Part shown: piece by piece, positions 16,654 to 24,961 of the stretch
Layout: each line of letters begins with the position of its first letter
How positions within the stretch are numbered: the first letter of the stretch is position 1
Assembly (NCBI RefSeq): GCF_003463065.1
Contig: NZ_QSCM01000003.1
Location: forward strand, 186,001-250,000
Length of the DNA stretch: 64,000 bases
Direction: 5' to 3'
Origin: Blautia sp. OF03-15BH
GTDB taxonomy: Bacteria > Bacillota > Clostridia > Lachnospirales > Lachnospiraceae
Program-made: the position numbers and the translations under genes
Notes under the pieces: generated by a model
Told to the model about the DNA's origin: nothing
Seen by the model: only the letters and a program-made list of their open reading frames with translations
The model's database searches: none

Positions 16654-17742
16654 TCATTTTCTATAATAATACCTGGTTTTTTCTTCGATCAGATCCATAA
16701 GTTCCAGGGAAAGCAGAGCTGTGAGAACCGCCTCCCGCGAAAGACCGGTCTCCATCCGTATGGCTTCCAGACTTTTCCCCCGGAAATCTACACAACTATA
16801 AACCATACTTTCTGTTTTTTCAAGTGTCAAATCGTTTTTTCTGAAATTTTCATAATTTCTGTTTGTGAGCCCGAGTTCTGAAAGAAAGCCTTCCAGAGAA
16901 CAGAAAACGCCTGCTCCCTGACTGATCAGCCGGTTGCAGCCCTGGCTTAAAGGATCCTCGATCCGGCCCGGGACCGCATAAACATCCTTTCCCTGCTCCA
17001 GTGCATAATCAGCTGTGATGAGGGAACCGCTCTTCAATCTGGCCTCCACCACCAGCACCGCATCGGAAAGACCGGAAATGATCCGGTTCCGGTATGGAAA
17101 ATGCCATGCCACAGGTGGTGTCCCCGGCGGATATTCCGAGAGAAGCCCTCCCTTGTTTTCCAGCATCCGGTAAAGTCCGGCATTGTGCCGCGGATAGCAG
17201 ATGTCCGGTCCGCAGCCAAGGACCGCATAGCTCTCTCCTCCTGCCATAAGGGCTGCTTCCTGTGCCGCGCCGTCAATCCCGGACGCCATGCCTGAGATCA
17301 CCGGGATCCCTTCTTCTGCCAGGGCCCCTGCCGTTTCTTTTGCAAGGGAAAGCCCTGCATGACTGGCCCAGCGGGCTCCCACGACAGCTGCCGCCTGCAC
17401 TTCTTTTTTCTCTTTTTCAAAATGCGGAAGCCTGCCTCTGACAAAAAGACCACAGGGCGGATGATGGATCTCCTTCAGCCGTGCCGGGTACGCTTCATGC
17501 TCTCTGGAATAAAAAACGATCCCTTTTTCCGTCATTTCCTTTTCCTCACGCTGAAGCTCTTCTTCTGTCCGGCTTACAAGAAGCGCCGCCCTTGCCGGTT
17601 CACTTAAAAACTCTGCTTTCTCCACTTTTTCCCGTGGTGCTATAAACATATTTTCCGGTGTTCCAAAATATTCCAGACATTTTTCCCGCTGTTCCGGAAG
17701 GATCTTTGTCTGATACATAAACCATCTCCAGTACGGTTCCAT
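16654..17742 (-). CDS. dprA: DNA-processing protein DprA (Smf)
   Basis: A 362-residue protein that in competent bacteria protects incoming single-stranded DNA and loads RecA. The Rossmann-like core is intact: VVGARWASHAGLSLAKETAG, ISGMASGIDGAAQEAAL, AVLGCGPDICYPRHN, YPPGTPPVAWHFPYRNRIIS and SGSLITADYALEQGKDVYAV. A C-terminal winged-helix-like tail follows. The start at 17742 has AAGGAGG upstream; 31 upstream codons inside comM's end are discarded. It starts 13 nt after comM and precedes topA. Confidence 0.95.
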   Translation of the reverse strand: MEPYWRWFMYQTKILPEQREKCLEYFGTPENMFIAPREKVEKAEFLSEPARAALLVSRTEEELQREEKEMTEKGIVFYSREHEAYPARLKEIHHPPCGLFVRGRLPHFEKEKKEVQAAAVVGARWASHAGLSLAKETAGALAEEGIPVISGMASGIDGAAQEAALMAGGESYAVLGCGPDICYPRHNAGLYRMLENKGGLLSEYPPGTPPVAWHFPYRNRIISGLSDAVLVVEARLKSGSLITADYALEQGKDVYAVPGRIEDPLSQGCNRLISQGAGVFCSLEGFLSELGLTNRNYENFRKNDLTLEKTESMVYSCVDFRGKSLEAIRMETGLSREAVLTALLSLELMDLIEEKTRYYYRK

Positions 17743-17755
17743 AAATACTCCTCCT

Positions 17756-19297
17756 TTACCCCCAGTATTTTTCATCTGCTGCCCGAAAGGCTGCCGCTTC
17801 CGCCAGATGTTTCTTCCTGATCTTTTCGCTTTCATCCATATCTGCCAGTGTACGGGCCACCTTTAACAGCCGGTGACAGCTTCTGGCAGTCAACGAAAAT
17901 TTCCGATACATTCCTTCCAGGATTTTTTCCTCTTCCGTTCCCAGAACGCAATATTTCTGAACCCCTGCAGAATCCAGATCTCCGTTGAAACGGTAAGGCG
18001 TCCCCTCATATCGTTGAAGCTGAAGCTTCTGGACCCTTTCCACCCTGCTCCGGATGGCAGCGGAGTTTTCTTCCTGCGCTTCTTCTCTTTCTTTTTTCCA
18101 AAGCTCTTCAAACGGGATCCTTGACATCTCTGCGCTGAGATCCATCCGGTCCAGAAGCGGACGGCTGATCCGGTGCAGATATCCGTGGATCTCCCTTTCG
18201 GTACAGGTGCAGCGCTGCATATCCGGATAATAGCCGCATTTACAAGGATTCATGGCTGCAAGAAGAAGAAAATCCGCCGGAAATTCTTCCGAATAATTAC
18301 TGCGGCTGATGAGGATCTTCCGGTTTTCCAGCGGCTGACGGAGCACTTCCAGTGCAATACGCGGGAATTCCGGCAGTTCATCCAGAAAAAGGATGCCTCG
18401 ATGAGCCAGGCTGATCTCCCCGGGCCGCGGGATCCGGCCGCCCCCGGACAATGCCTGCGGCGTGATCGTATGATGCGGTGCCCGGAAAGGCCGCTCCGTC
18501 ACCAGCGGATGCTCCGTATTCAAAAGGCCGGCGACGCTGTAGATGGAAGAGATCTCCAGCACTTCCTCTCTGGAAAGCCCCGGAAGGATCGAAGGGATCC
18601 GGCTGGCCAGCATGGATTTTCCGCTGCCCGGAGGTCCGATCAGAAGCAGGTTGTGAAAACCGGAAACAGCAATTTCTGCTGCTCTCCGCGCCTCCTGCTG
18701 CCCACGGATATCCCGGAAATCCGGTCCCGTATATGAGGGCACGGTAAAGGAAGCCTGTTTTTTGATAGAAACCGTTTTCCAATTGTTCTGCGTTCCGAGA
18801 AAAGAAACGGCTTCCCTGAGTGTTTTCACACCGATCACCGGAAGAATCCCCGCGTATTCCGCCTCTTTTACATTGTCCCAGGGAACCATACAGGCCTTGC
18901 AGCCTTCTTTTTTCGCCTCCAGCACCACCGGAAGGATCCCGCTGACGGGACAGACCTCCCCGTTCAGCCCCAGTTCTCCCACCACCAACAGGCCTTCTGT
19001 CTGTTTTTCCTCCAGAAGCCCGTAAGCCGAAAGGATGGTCAGTGCCACCGGAAGATCAAAAAAATTTCCTTCCTTTTTAAAACCGGCCGGTGCCAGATTC
19101 ACTGTAATCTTCTTCGGTTCCAGTGCAAACCCGCTGTTTTTCAGAGCCGTCCGGACACGATCCATGGTTTCTCTGACCTGGCCTGCCAGATACCCCACCA
19201 TCACCGCTCCCGGAAGCCCATTGCTCACATCTGCCTCCACACGGATTTTCCGGGCGGTGAGCCCGAAAACGGACGCAGAAAGAATACTGCTGTACAA
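17756..19297 (-). CDS. comM: YifB/ComM-family Mg-chelatase-like AAA+ ATPase
   Basis: A 513-residue AAA+ protein. The N-terminal ChlI-like domain (FGLTARKIRVEADVSNGLPG) is followed by Walker A LLIGPPGSGKSMLASRIPSI, Walker B ILFLDELPEF and a C-terminal Mg-chelatase domain (SLTARSCHRLLKVARTLADM). ComM is a branch-migration helicase in natural transformation of some bacteria; in clostridia its role is less certain. The start is TTG at 19297, with GAGGAGG 8 nt upstream; a nearby ATG is in another frame. A promoter lies at 19461-19489, between this gene and the sigK C-terminal half. Confidence 0.92.
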   Translation of the reverse strand: MYSSILSASVFGLTARKIRVEADVSNGLPGAVMVGYLAGQVRETMDRVRTALKNSGFALEPKKITVNLAPAGFKKEGNFFDLPVALTILSAYGLLEEKQTEGLLVVGELGLNGEVCPVSGILPVVLEAKKEGCKACMVPWDNVKEAEYAGILPVIGVKTLREAVSFLGTQNNWKTVSIKKQASFTVPSYTGPDFRDIRGQQEARRAAEIAVSGFHNLLLIGPPGSGKSMLASRIPSILPGLSREEVLEISSIYSVAGLLNTEHPLVTERPFRAPHHTITPQALSGGGRIPRPGEISLAHRGILFLDELPEFPRIALEVLRQPLENRKILISRSNYSEEFPADFLLLAAMNPCKCGYYPDMQRCTCTEREIHGYLHRISRPLLDRMDLSAEMSRIPFEELWKKEREEAQEENSAAIRSRVERVQKLQLQRYEGTPYRFNGDLDSAGVQKYCVLGTEEEKILEGMYRKFSLTARSCHRLLKVARTLADMDESEKIRKKHLAEAAAFRAADEKYWG

Positions 19298-19460
19298 CCG
19301 TCATACCTCCTCTTATCCTTTTCAGAACCGCATAACAAAAACACCGGTCACTTCCCAAGCTCCAGTACAGGATTCTGAACTTTTTTATTTTCATATCTTT
19401 GTGATAAATCCGGCAGAACTGCCATGAAAGAACAGGAGAAGAACATCTCCCGATATTTTT

Positions 19461-19489
19461 ATCATACCTCACCGATGCGAAATGTGCAA
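19461..19489 (-). promoter_or_regulatory. Sigma-A promoter of comM-dprA-topA
   Basis: Minus strand TTGCAC (19484-19489), 17-bp spacer, TATGAT (19461-19466). The leader to the comM TTG start would be about 155 nt. Confidence 0.75.
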
Positions 19490-19535
19490 GCATCTTTTTT
19501 GCGAAACCTCCGGCCATGCAGCCGGAAGCTCCGCC

Positions 19536-19904
19536 CTACAGTCCTTCGTCAGAATCCAGACGATTTTTTAATTTCCTCAATGCTCCCTTTTCAATCCGGG
19601 AAACATAGGACCTCGAAATATGAAGCTTTTCCGCAATCTCCCTCTGTGTCTTTTCTTCCGACCCAAACATACCGTATCGGAGTATCAGTACTCTTTTTTC
19701 CCTTTCCGTCAGCGTTTCATCAAAAATTTCATACAGCTTTTTCAGACTTTTCCGGAAATCCATGGCTTCTGCGATATCTCCGTCACTGCTTTCCAGAATA
19801 TCCAGAAGTGTGATCTCATTCCCTTCCTTATCGGTGCCGATGGGCTCATAAAGAGAAACTTCCCGGCCGCCTTTCTTTCTGGAACGAAAGAGCATGAGAA
19901 GCTC
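19536..19904 (-). CDS. sigK: Sigma-K, C-terminal half (spoIIIC-like), detached from its N-terminal half
   Basis: 122 codons from ELLMLFRSRKKGGREVSLYE to the stop. They hold sigma-70 region 3 and region 4.2 with the helix-turn-helix KTQREIAEKLHISRSYVSRI and are unmistakably sigma-K-like (SLYEPIGTDKEGNEITLLDI). There is no proper start codon or promoter. The open frame merely continues upstream through the recombinase 3' end. The first codon (GAG at 19902-19904) abuts the AAAT shared with the N-terminal half at 28096-28099. Joining the two gives a continuous 211-residue sigma-K. In the integrated state this half should not make a working sigma factor. Confidence 0.95.
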   Translation of the reverse strand, partial: ELLMLFRSRKKGGREVSLYEPIGTDKEGNEITLLDILESSDGDIAEAMDFRKSLKKLYEIFDETLTEREKRVLILRYGMFGSEEKTQREIAEKLHISRSYVSRIEKGALRKLKNRLDSDEGL

Positions 19905-19911
19905 ATTTGCT
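19899..19911 (-). other. Recombination junction on the C-terminal sigK side (att site)
   Basis: Minus strand ATAGCAAATGAGC. The AAAT (19905-19908) is shared with the other junction. On one side the sequence encodes sigma-K (GAG CTT CTC ATG), on the other the recombinase C-terminus (GAT AGC AAA TGA). The core contains AATGA, which I recall as the B. subtilis skin crossover repeat. Confidence 0.85.
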
Positions 19912-21246
19912 ATCCTCACATGAAGGCATTTTTTCTTCCTCTTCCCGGTAAAGGATCCTTGCAGAAGCTCCGTCCCATTCCACCCGGCGGATCTGTTCAC
20001 GCACCAGTTTTCTTTTTTCTTCCAGAGAAAAACCTGCTACTCCCGGATCGTTTTTCTGTAATGTCTCCATAATTTCCAGATCCAGCCTGTTTCCCATTGC
20101 GTTTTTCCTGTCACAGCAGGCCTTGCGGCTCCGTTCCTTCAGGCTGCAAATGTACGTATAGACCCGTTTTCCCTGTGCATCTTTTCTCTCCGTAAGCTTC
20201 GGATACATCCGGTTTCCGCAGGAACAAAAAAGAACACCCGTCAGCAGTGCTTCATTGCTCCGCGGTCTCCCATATGCCTTGGAAGCATTTCTTTCCAGCG
20301 TTTCCTGTACAGAGATCCAGATGCTTCCCGGAATCATTCCTGTATGAGAACCGACGGCTGCGATCCACTCTTTCATTGGAAGAAATTTCGTTTTTTTTCC
20401 TTTTTCCTGTCGGGTTCTGTTATAAACCATCATTCCATGACAACCATCAAATTTTTCTTTTGGAGAAGAAAGTTCCGTTCCTGCTTTTGTAAAATAATCC
20501 CAGGCTGCCGAATCTGCTATCAGATAGACCGGATTCTGCAAAATGGCTTTTATAGAAAAACGGGTAAAAGCTCCGCCGTTTTTCGTCTGCATCCCTTTTT
20601 CCATAAGATCCGCTTCCGTTTGTGCCAGCGACCCAAAATACAAATACCTTTCATAAATCTGACGAACGAGTTCCGCCTCCTGCGGGATCAGTTTCAGACG
20701 ACAGCTTTTTCTCTGTTTTCCATCCAGTGAAAGAGTCGTTACCGCCTCTGAAGCATACCCGGTCGGTGTCATCCCGCCAAGCCACCGGCCACTTCTGGCA
20801 AGCTCATGCATGTTGTCCCGGATCCTTTCAGCGATAGTCTCCCGCTCCAGCTGTGAGAAAACAGACGCGATGTACATCATGGCCCGCCCCAGTGGTGTGG
20901 CCGTATCAAACTGCTCCCGGATGGAAATGAAAGCCGTATCCAATCTGGAAAGCTCTTCGATGAGCCCTGCAAAATCCCCGATGTTCCTGCTGATCCGATC
21001 CAGGCGATATACGACAATTGCCCGGCATTTTCTTTTTCGAACGGCTTCCATCATTGCCAAAAAACCAGGACGGTTCAGGTTTCCGCCAGAAAACCCTTCA
21101 TCCTCATAGATATCCGTCTCCCCCAGTGCCTTTTCTCCATAATGAAGCCGTATGTATTCCCGGCAAAGTTCGATCTGATTCCCCACACTTTCCCCTTTTC
21201 CGGTAAAACGGGACTTCCGTGAATAAATGGCAATGCCTCGTTCCAT
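19903..21246 (-). CDS. Large serine recombinase of the sigK element (SpoIVCA-like)
   Basis: A 447-residue site-specific recombinase predicted to excise the element in the mother cell. The N-terminal resolvase domain has IAIYSRKSRFTGKGES (catalytic Ser about residue 12), the Arg-rich VVYRLDRISRN, and the QLERETIAERI helix. A recombinase domain and zinc ribbon follow (FCSCGNRMY, YICSLKERSRKACC), then a short coiled tail. The start at 21246 has AGGTGG 8 nt upstream. The stop codon TGA (19903-19905) falls in the att core, so its last residues and stop depend on the recombination state. It is slightly shorter than B. subtilis SpoIVCA (about 500 residues). Confidence 0.93.
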   Translation of the reverse strand: MERGIAIYSRKSRFTGKGESVGNQIELCREYIRLHYGEKALGETDIYEDEGFSGGNLNRPGFLAMMEAVRKRKCRAIVVYRLDRISRNIGDFAGLIEELSRLDTAFISIREQFDTATPLGRAMMYIASVFSQLERETIAERIRDNMHELARSGRWLGGMTPTGYASEAVTTLSLDGKQRKSCRLKLIPQEAELVRQIYERYLYFGSLAQTEADLMEKGMQTKNGGAFTRFSIKAILQNPVYLIADSAAWDYFTKAGTELSSPKEKFDGCHGMMVYNRTRQEKGKKTKFLPMKEWIAAVGSHTGMIPGSIWISVQETLERNASKAYGRPRSNEALLTGVLFCSCGNRMYPKLTERKDAQGKRVYTYICSLKERSRKACCDRKNAMGNRLDLEIMETLQKNDPGVAGFSLEEKRKLVREQIRRVEWDGASARILYREEEEKMPSCEDSK

Positions 21247-21342
21247 AGAAAGTTCCACCTGCTTTTTACAATTCCTTCTTTATCAATCTATCCCTGTTTT
21301 TCAATTATAGAAGGATGTTTGAGTCAAAAGGTCTTTTACGGC

Positions 21343-21388
21343 ATAAAAAAAACAGGCATACCGTCTTTGAAAAGACAGATACACCTGC
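21343..21388 (-). terminator. Terminator of the molybdenum operon
   Basis: Imperfect stem CAGGTGTATCTGTCTTT/AAAGACGGTATGCCTG (about 21353-21387), then TTTTTTTT on the minus strand. It separates modC from the recombinase gene, which is preceded by a TATAAT (21304-21309) without a well-spaced -35. Confidence 0.8.
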
Positions 21389-21399
21389 TTGTTATGGAT

Positions 21400-22446
21400 T
21401 CAGCGTAAAGGCAGAACATCGCCGGGTGACAGAGCCAGAAACGGCGGCATGCTTCTTCCCAGACGGTTCCAGGTCTCTTTTTCCAGTTTCCACCAGATCC
21501 CCGGACTGTTTTCTTTTGTATGAAAGATCACATTGATCTCAAAGGGTGCTTCCGTTTCCTGAAAATCCAGAGGACGGAACAGGTTGACTTCTTTTTCCGG
21601 TTCTTCCGGCACATAGAAATAATGTGCCCGGATCCCTGCATACTGCACATCCTCCGGCACCGGCTGTTCTGTCATAAGCCTCAGTCCAAGACCGGTAAGT
21701 TCCAGCTCATGAGGACCTTTTTTTTCCGCTTTCAGAAGGTTTTTGCAGCCTGTCATCCGGGCGGTCTCCAGGTACGCCGGATTCCGGAAAAGCGCCTCTG
21801 TACGCCCTCTTTCCACCTGAAGGCCTTCCTTGACGACCATGAGCTCCGGGCAGATTTTGTAAGCCTCATCCCGGCTGTGTGTGACAAGGATCACATCTCC
21901 GGAATAATCCTGGAGAAGCTCCAGTAGTTCCAGAAGCAGCTGCTCCTTCAGATAGGCATCCAAAGCAGAAAACGGTTCGTCCAGAAGGAGCACATCCGGC
22001 CGGTACGCCATGATCCGTGCCAGGGCTGTCCTCTGCTTCTGCCCTCCGGAAAGCTGGGACGGATATTTCTTTTCCAGCCCTGTCAGATGAAATTTTTCGA
22101 TCATCCGGCAAACCTGCTCTTGTTTTTCTTTCTTCGGAAGGATAAGACCTGCTCCCACATTCTCTGCCACGGTCATGTTCGGAAAAAGGGCAAAATCCTG
22201 AAAAAGATATCCGACTCGCCGTTTCTGCGGCTTCAGGTCGATCTTTTTTTCCGAATCAAAAAGGGTCCGGCCATTGAGGATGATCTTTCCTTCATCCGGC
22301 CTCAGGATCCCCGCGATGCATTTGAGCGTCATACTTTTTCCGCAGCCTGAGGCTCCCAGGATGCCAAGAGGACCTTTGTCCAGATCAAAGCAGACATTCA
22401 GACTGAAATCTTTCCAGCTTTTCCGGATATCCACCTGCAGACTCAT
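21400..22446 (-). CDS. modC: Molybdate ABC transporter ATP-binding protein ModC
   Basis: A 348-residue ATPase that energises molybdate import at the membrane. Walker A GILGASGCGKSMTLKCIAGI, Q-loop YLFQDFALFPN, signature LSGGQKQRTALARIMA, Walker B VLLLDEPFSALD and switch VTHSRDEAYKICPE are all present. The C-terminal 110 residues form an extension where other ModC proteins carry a regulatory MOP-like domain; it is not clearly a MOP fold here. It overlaps modB by ATGA (22443-22446), which indicates coupled translation. Confidence 0.93.
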   Translation of the reverse strand: MSLQVDIRKSWKDFSLNVCFDLDKGPLGILGASGCGKSMTLKCIAGILRPDEGKIILNGRTLFDSEKKIDLKPQKRRVGYLFQDFALFPNMTVAENVGAGLILPKKEKQEQVCRMIEKFHLTGLEKKYPSQLSGGQKQRTALARIMAYRPDVLLLDEPFSALDAYLKEQLLLELLELLQDYSGDVILVTHSRDEAYKICPELMVVKEGLQVERGRTEALFRNPAYLETARMTGCKNLLKAEKKGPHELELTGLGLRLMTEQPVPEDVQYAGIRAHYFYVPEEPEKEVNLFRPLDFQETEAPFEINVIFHTKENSPGIWWKLEKETWNRLGRSMPPFLALSPGDVLPLR

Positions 22447-23129
22447 GACTTTTTCCCCTTTCTGTTCCGTTTCTCCCTCAGAGCAAAGTAGTTCAGCAAA
22501 ACCACTGCCAGGAAAGAAACCAGTACGATCACCAGAACATATTTTCCGGCGGTTTCAAAATCGCCGGCGACCACAGCAGAATAAACCGCCAGGGGCAGCG
22601 TCCTTGTTTTTCCCATGATATTTCCGGCAATCATCGCGGTTGCTCCGAATTCTCCAAGCCCTCTTGCAAAAGCCAGCACAGCTCCGCCGGCAATTCCCGG
22701 GAAGCAGGCCGGAAGAGCTACTCTAAAAAAGATCTTCCACTCAGAAAAACCAAGGGTTCTGGCCGCATAGATGAGATTTTCATCCACCTGCTCCAGTGCT
22801 CCTCTGGCCGAACGGTACATCAGCGGAAAAGCAATGACCGTGGCTGCCAGAACGGTAGCGCCGAAAGAAAACGGGATCTTTACTCCGAAATACTCCAGAA
22901 AAAACAGACCAACTGGCCGCTTTACGCCGAAAAGATAGAGTAGAAAATAGCCGGCTACCGTAGGCGGCAGCACAAGCGGCAGCGTCAGAAGGCCATCCAG
23001 AACTATTTTCAGTCCTTCACTTTTCAGATTCACTACCCACTGTGCTGCCAGCAATCCCAGAAAAAACACAAAGATCATGGTGAGGGATGCTGTTTTCAGA
23101 GAAATGACAAGCGGCGACCAGTCGATCAT
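22443..23129 (-). CDS. modB: Molybdate ABC transporter permease ModB
   Basis: A 228-residue permease with about five membrane spans. LPLVLPPTVAGYFLLYLFG, the coupling-helix motif AARTLGFSEWKIFFRVALPA and ALAFARGLGEFGATAMIAGN are diagnostic for ModB/CysTW-type molybdate or sulfate channels. The Mo-cofactor neighbours point to molybdate. It overlaps modA and modC by 4 nt each. Confidence 0.94.
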   Translation of the reverse strand: MIDWSPLVISLKTASLTMIFVFFLGLLAAQWVVNLKSEGLKIVLDGLLTLPLVLPPTVAGYFLLYLFGVKRPVGLFFLEYFGVKIPFSFGATVLAATVIAFPLMYRSARGALEQVDENLIYAARTLGFSEWKIFFRVALPACFPGIAGGAVLAFARGLGEFGATAMIAGNIMGKTRTLPLAVYSAVVAGDFETAGKYVLVIVLVSFLAVVLLNYFALREKRNRKGKKS

Positions 23130-23974
23130 TCGCTGACTTCCTCAGAAGCCGCGTTTGTCTCCGTTTCCGTTTCCGTCTCTTCTGCTTCTTTATACGGTGT
23201 GAAACCGTATTCCTCAAAGATTTCTCCTGCTTCCTCAGACTGAAGGAAAGTAAGAAAGGCTTCCGCTTCTTCGCTGTGCTCCGTTCTTTCCAGAATAGCC
23301 GCCGGATAAATGACCGGTTTTTCAAGACTTCCTTCGGGTGCTTCTGCTTTGACCTCCACATCTTCTGCTCTGGCTGCCGCATCGGTAGCGTAAACCACAC
23401 CTGCATCTGCGCTTCCTTCTGCCACCCAGTTCAAAACTTCTGTCACATTGGTTCCGAAGCTTGCTTTTGCAGAAACCGCATCCCAGAGATCCAGACTGGT
23501 AAGTGCTTCCTTGGCATACTGCCCTGCCGGTACACTGGCCGGATCTCCCAGTGCAATGGTATCTGCTTTTACCAGATCTTCAAAGCTGTTTATTTCCAGA
23601 TCGGAATCCTTTGGAACAATGGCTACGATCTTGTTTTCCAGAAGCTTCTTTTCGCTGTCTTCCTTTATATATCCCTCTTCCGTCAGTGCATTCATCTGTT
23701 TGGTTGCTGCGGAAAAGAAAAGATCTGCTTCCATGCCTTCCTCGATCTGCGTCTGCAGTTTTCCGGAACTGTCATAGGAGCCTTCCACTTTAACACCAGG
23801 ATTCTGCCCTTCAAAAAGCGGGATCAGTTTTTCTTCCATAGAATACTCCAGACTGGCTGCTGCTGCAATCAGAAGGGTTACTTCTCCTTCTGTTTCATTG
23901 GCTGCCAGAGCCGGAACGGTAAGGCTCATGGTCATAATACCTGCAAGGATCGCTGCGATCTGTCTTTTTTTCAT
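23126..23974 (-). CDS. modA: Molybdate-binding protein ModA (secreted, no lipobox)
   Basis: A 282-residue periplasmic-binding-fold protein. After a signal peptide (MKKRQIAAILAGIMTMSLTV, then PALAANE), the mature part has LLIAAAASLEYSMEEKLIPL, VKVEGSYDSSGKLQTQIEEG, EADLFFSAATKQMN and GSADAGVVYATDA, all typical of ModA oxyanion sites. The cleavage region reads ALA-A with no lipobox cysteine, which is unusual for a Gram-positive binding protein that must stay at the membrane. A low-complexity Glu/Thr tail ends the protein. Confidence 0.93.
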   Translation of the reverse strand: MKKRQIAAILAGIMTMSLTVPALAANETEGEVTLLIAAAASLEYSMEEKLIPLFEGQNPGVKVEGSYDSSGKLQTQIEEGMEADLFFSAATKQMNALTEEGYIKEDSEKKLLENKIVAIVPKDSDLEINSFEDLVKADTIALGDPASVPAGQYAKEALTSLDLWDAVSAKASFGTNVTEVLNWVAEGSADAGVVYATDAAARAEDVEVKAEAPEGSLEKPVIYPAAILERTEHSEEAEAFLTFLQSEEAGEIFEEYGFTPYKEAEETETETETNAASEEVSE

Positions 23975-23995
23975 GACTTTGTACTCTCCATTTTT

Positions 23996-24958
23996 TTAGT
24001 TTGTGTGATGAAGATGATGGATCTTTTTTCCTTCTGAACTACAGTCCGTCACTTGCCCTTTTAAGACATCCAGCCCGTGATACAGGTTTGGAAGGACAAA
24101 ATCCAAACTTTCCCGGACGGCTTTGGGACTGCCGGGAAGATTTATGATGAGCGTTCTGCCACGGATCACTGAAACAGCCCGGCTCAGCATGGCTCTCGGA
24201 GTGATCGTACCGGAATAGGCACGGATGGCTTCTGCAATCCCCGGTGCATTCCGTTCTGCCACAGCCATCGTAGCTTCCGGCGTCACATCACGAACGGAAA
24301 AACCAGTGCCTCCGGTTGTCAGGATCAGATCCACCTTCACACGGTCGGAAAGCCGGATCAAAGCTTCTTCAATCGCTTTCCGGTCATCCGGCACAACACT
24401 CCGCTCTACCACCAGATAAGAATCCTTTTCCACCAGTTCCCGGATCAGGGGACCTGCCAGATCCTCTCTCTCTCCTCTGGCACTCCGGTCACTGACGGTC
24501 AGAACACCTACCCGGTATCTCCTGGTCTCGCCAATGATCCGGATCTCATCTCCTACATGGATCGTTCCGCCTTTTAAAACTTTGGCAAAAACGCCTTCTC
24601 TTGGCATGATGCAGTCACCCACTGCTTCATGGATGGCACAATGGGAATGACATTCTTTTCCGATCTGGGTCATCTCAAGGACGACTCCGTTACAGGAAAA
24701 AACCGTTCCCACCGGAAGTTTTTTCAGATCAAAGCCTTCGACCAGAAGATTTTCTCCAAAATCACCGTCTTCGACTTTTGCCCCTCTCTCTTTAAAGGCT
24801 TCCACTGCTTCTTTGGAAAGAAGGCTCACCTGCCGGTGCCATTTTCCTGCATGTGCGTCCCCTTTCAGGCCTTCATCTTCGATAAAAACGGCTTCCCCTA
24901 CATTTTTCTTTCCTGTTCCTTTTTTTTCACTGATGCAGACTGCCCGTATATATCCCAT
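23996..24958 (-). CDS. MOSC domain fused to MogA/MoaB-type molybdopterin adenylyltransferase domain
   Basis: A 320-residue two-domain protein of molybdenum-cofactor biosynthesis. Residues 1-145 are a MOSC domain (GLKGDAHAGKWHRQVSLLSK, GDFGENLLVEGFDL, conserved Cys in GDCIMPREGVFA), a family used for sulfur handling or cofactor sulfuration. Residues 150-305 are MogA/MoaB-like (VGVLTVSDRSARGEREDLAG, LILTTGGTGFSVRDVTPEA, LIINLPGSPKAVRESLDFVL), which adenylates molybdopterin. The fusion is also known in other clostridia. AGGAGG lies 8 nt from the start. It follows moaA by 3 nt. Confidence 0.92.
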   Translation of the reverse strand: MGYIRAVCISEKKGTGKKNVGEAVFIEDEGLKGDAHAGKWHRQVSLLSKEAVEAFKERGAKVEDGDFGENLLVEGFDLKKLPVGTVFSCNGVVLEMTQIGKECHSHCAIHEAVGDCIMPREGVFAKVLKGGTIHVGDEIRIIGETRRYRVGVLTVSDRSARGEREDLAGPLIRELVEKDSYLVVERSVVPDDRKAIEEALIRLSDRVKVDLILTTGGTGFSVRDVTPEATMAVAERNAPGIAEAIRAYSGTITPRAMLSRAVSVIRGRTLIINLPGSPKAVRESLDFVLPNLYHGLDVLKGQVTDCSSEGKKIHHLHHTN

Positions 24959-24961
24959 AGC

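Noticed and set aside
19905..20000. Sigma-like ORF starting at 20000 as an independent short sigma factor
   Set aside because: The first 32 codons are the recombinase 3' end in another frame. The true sigK part begins at 19904, and the upstream methionine is accidental.
21304..21309. TATAAT upstream of the recombinase as a sigma-A promoter
   Set aside because: The nearest TTGACT lies only 12 bp away and no box occurs at 16-18 bp. A sigma-E type site could not be supported either.
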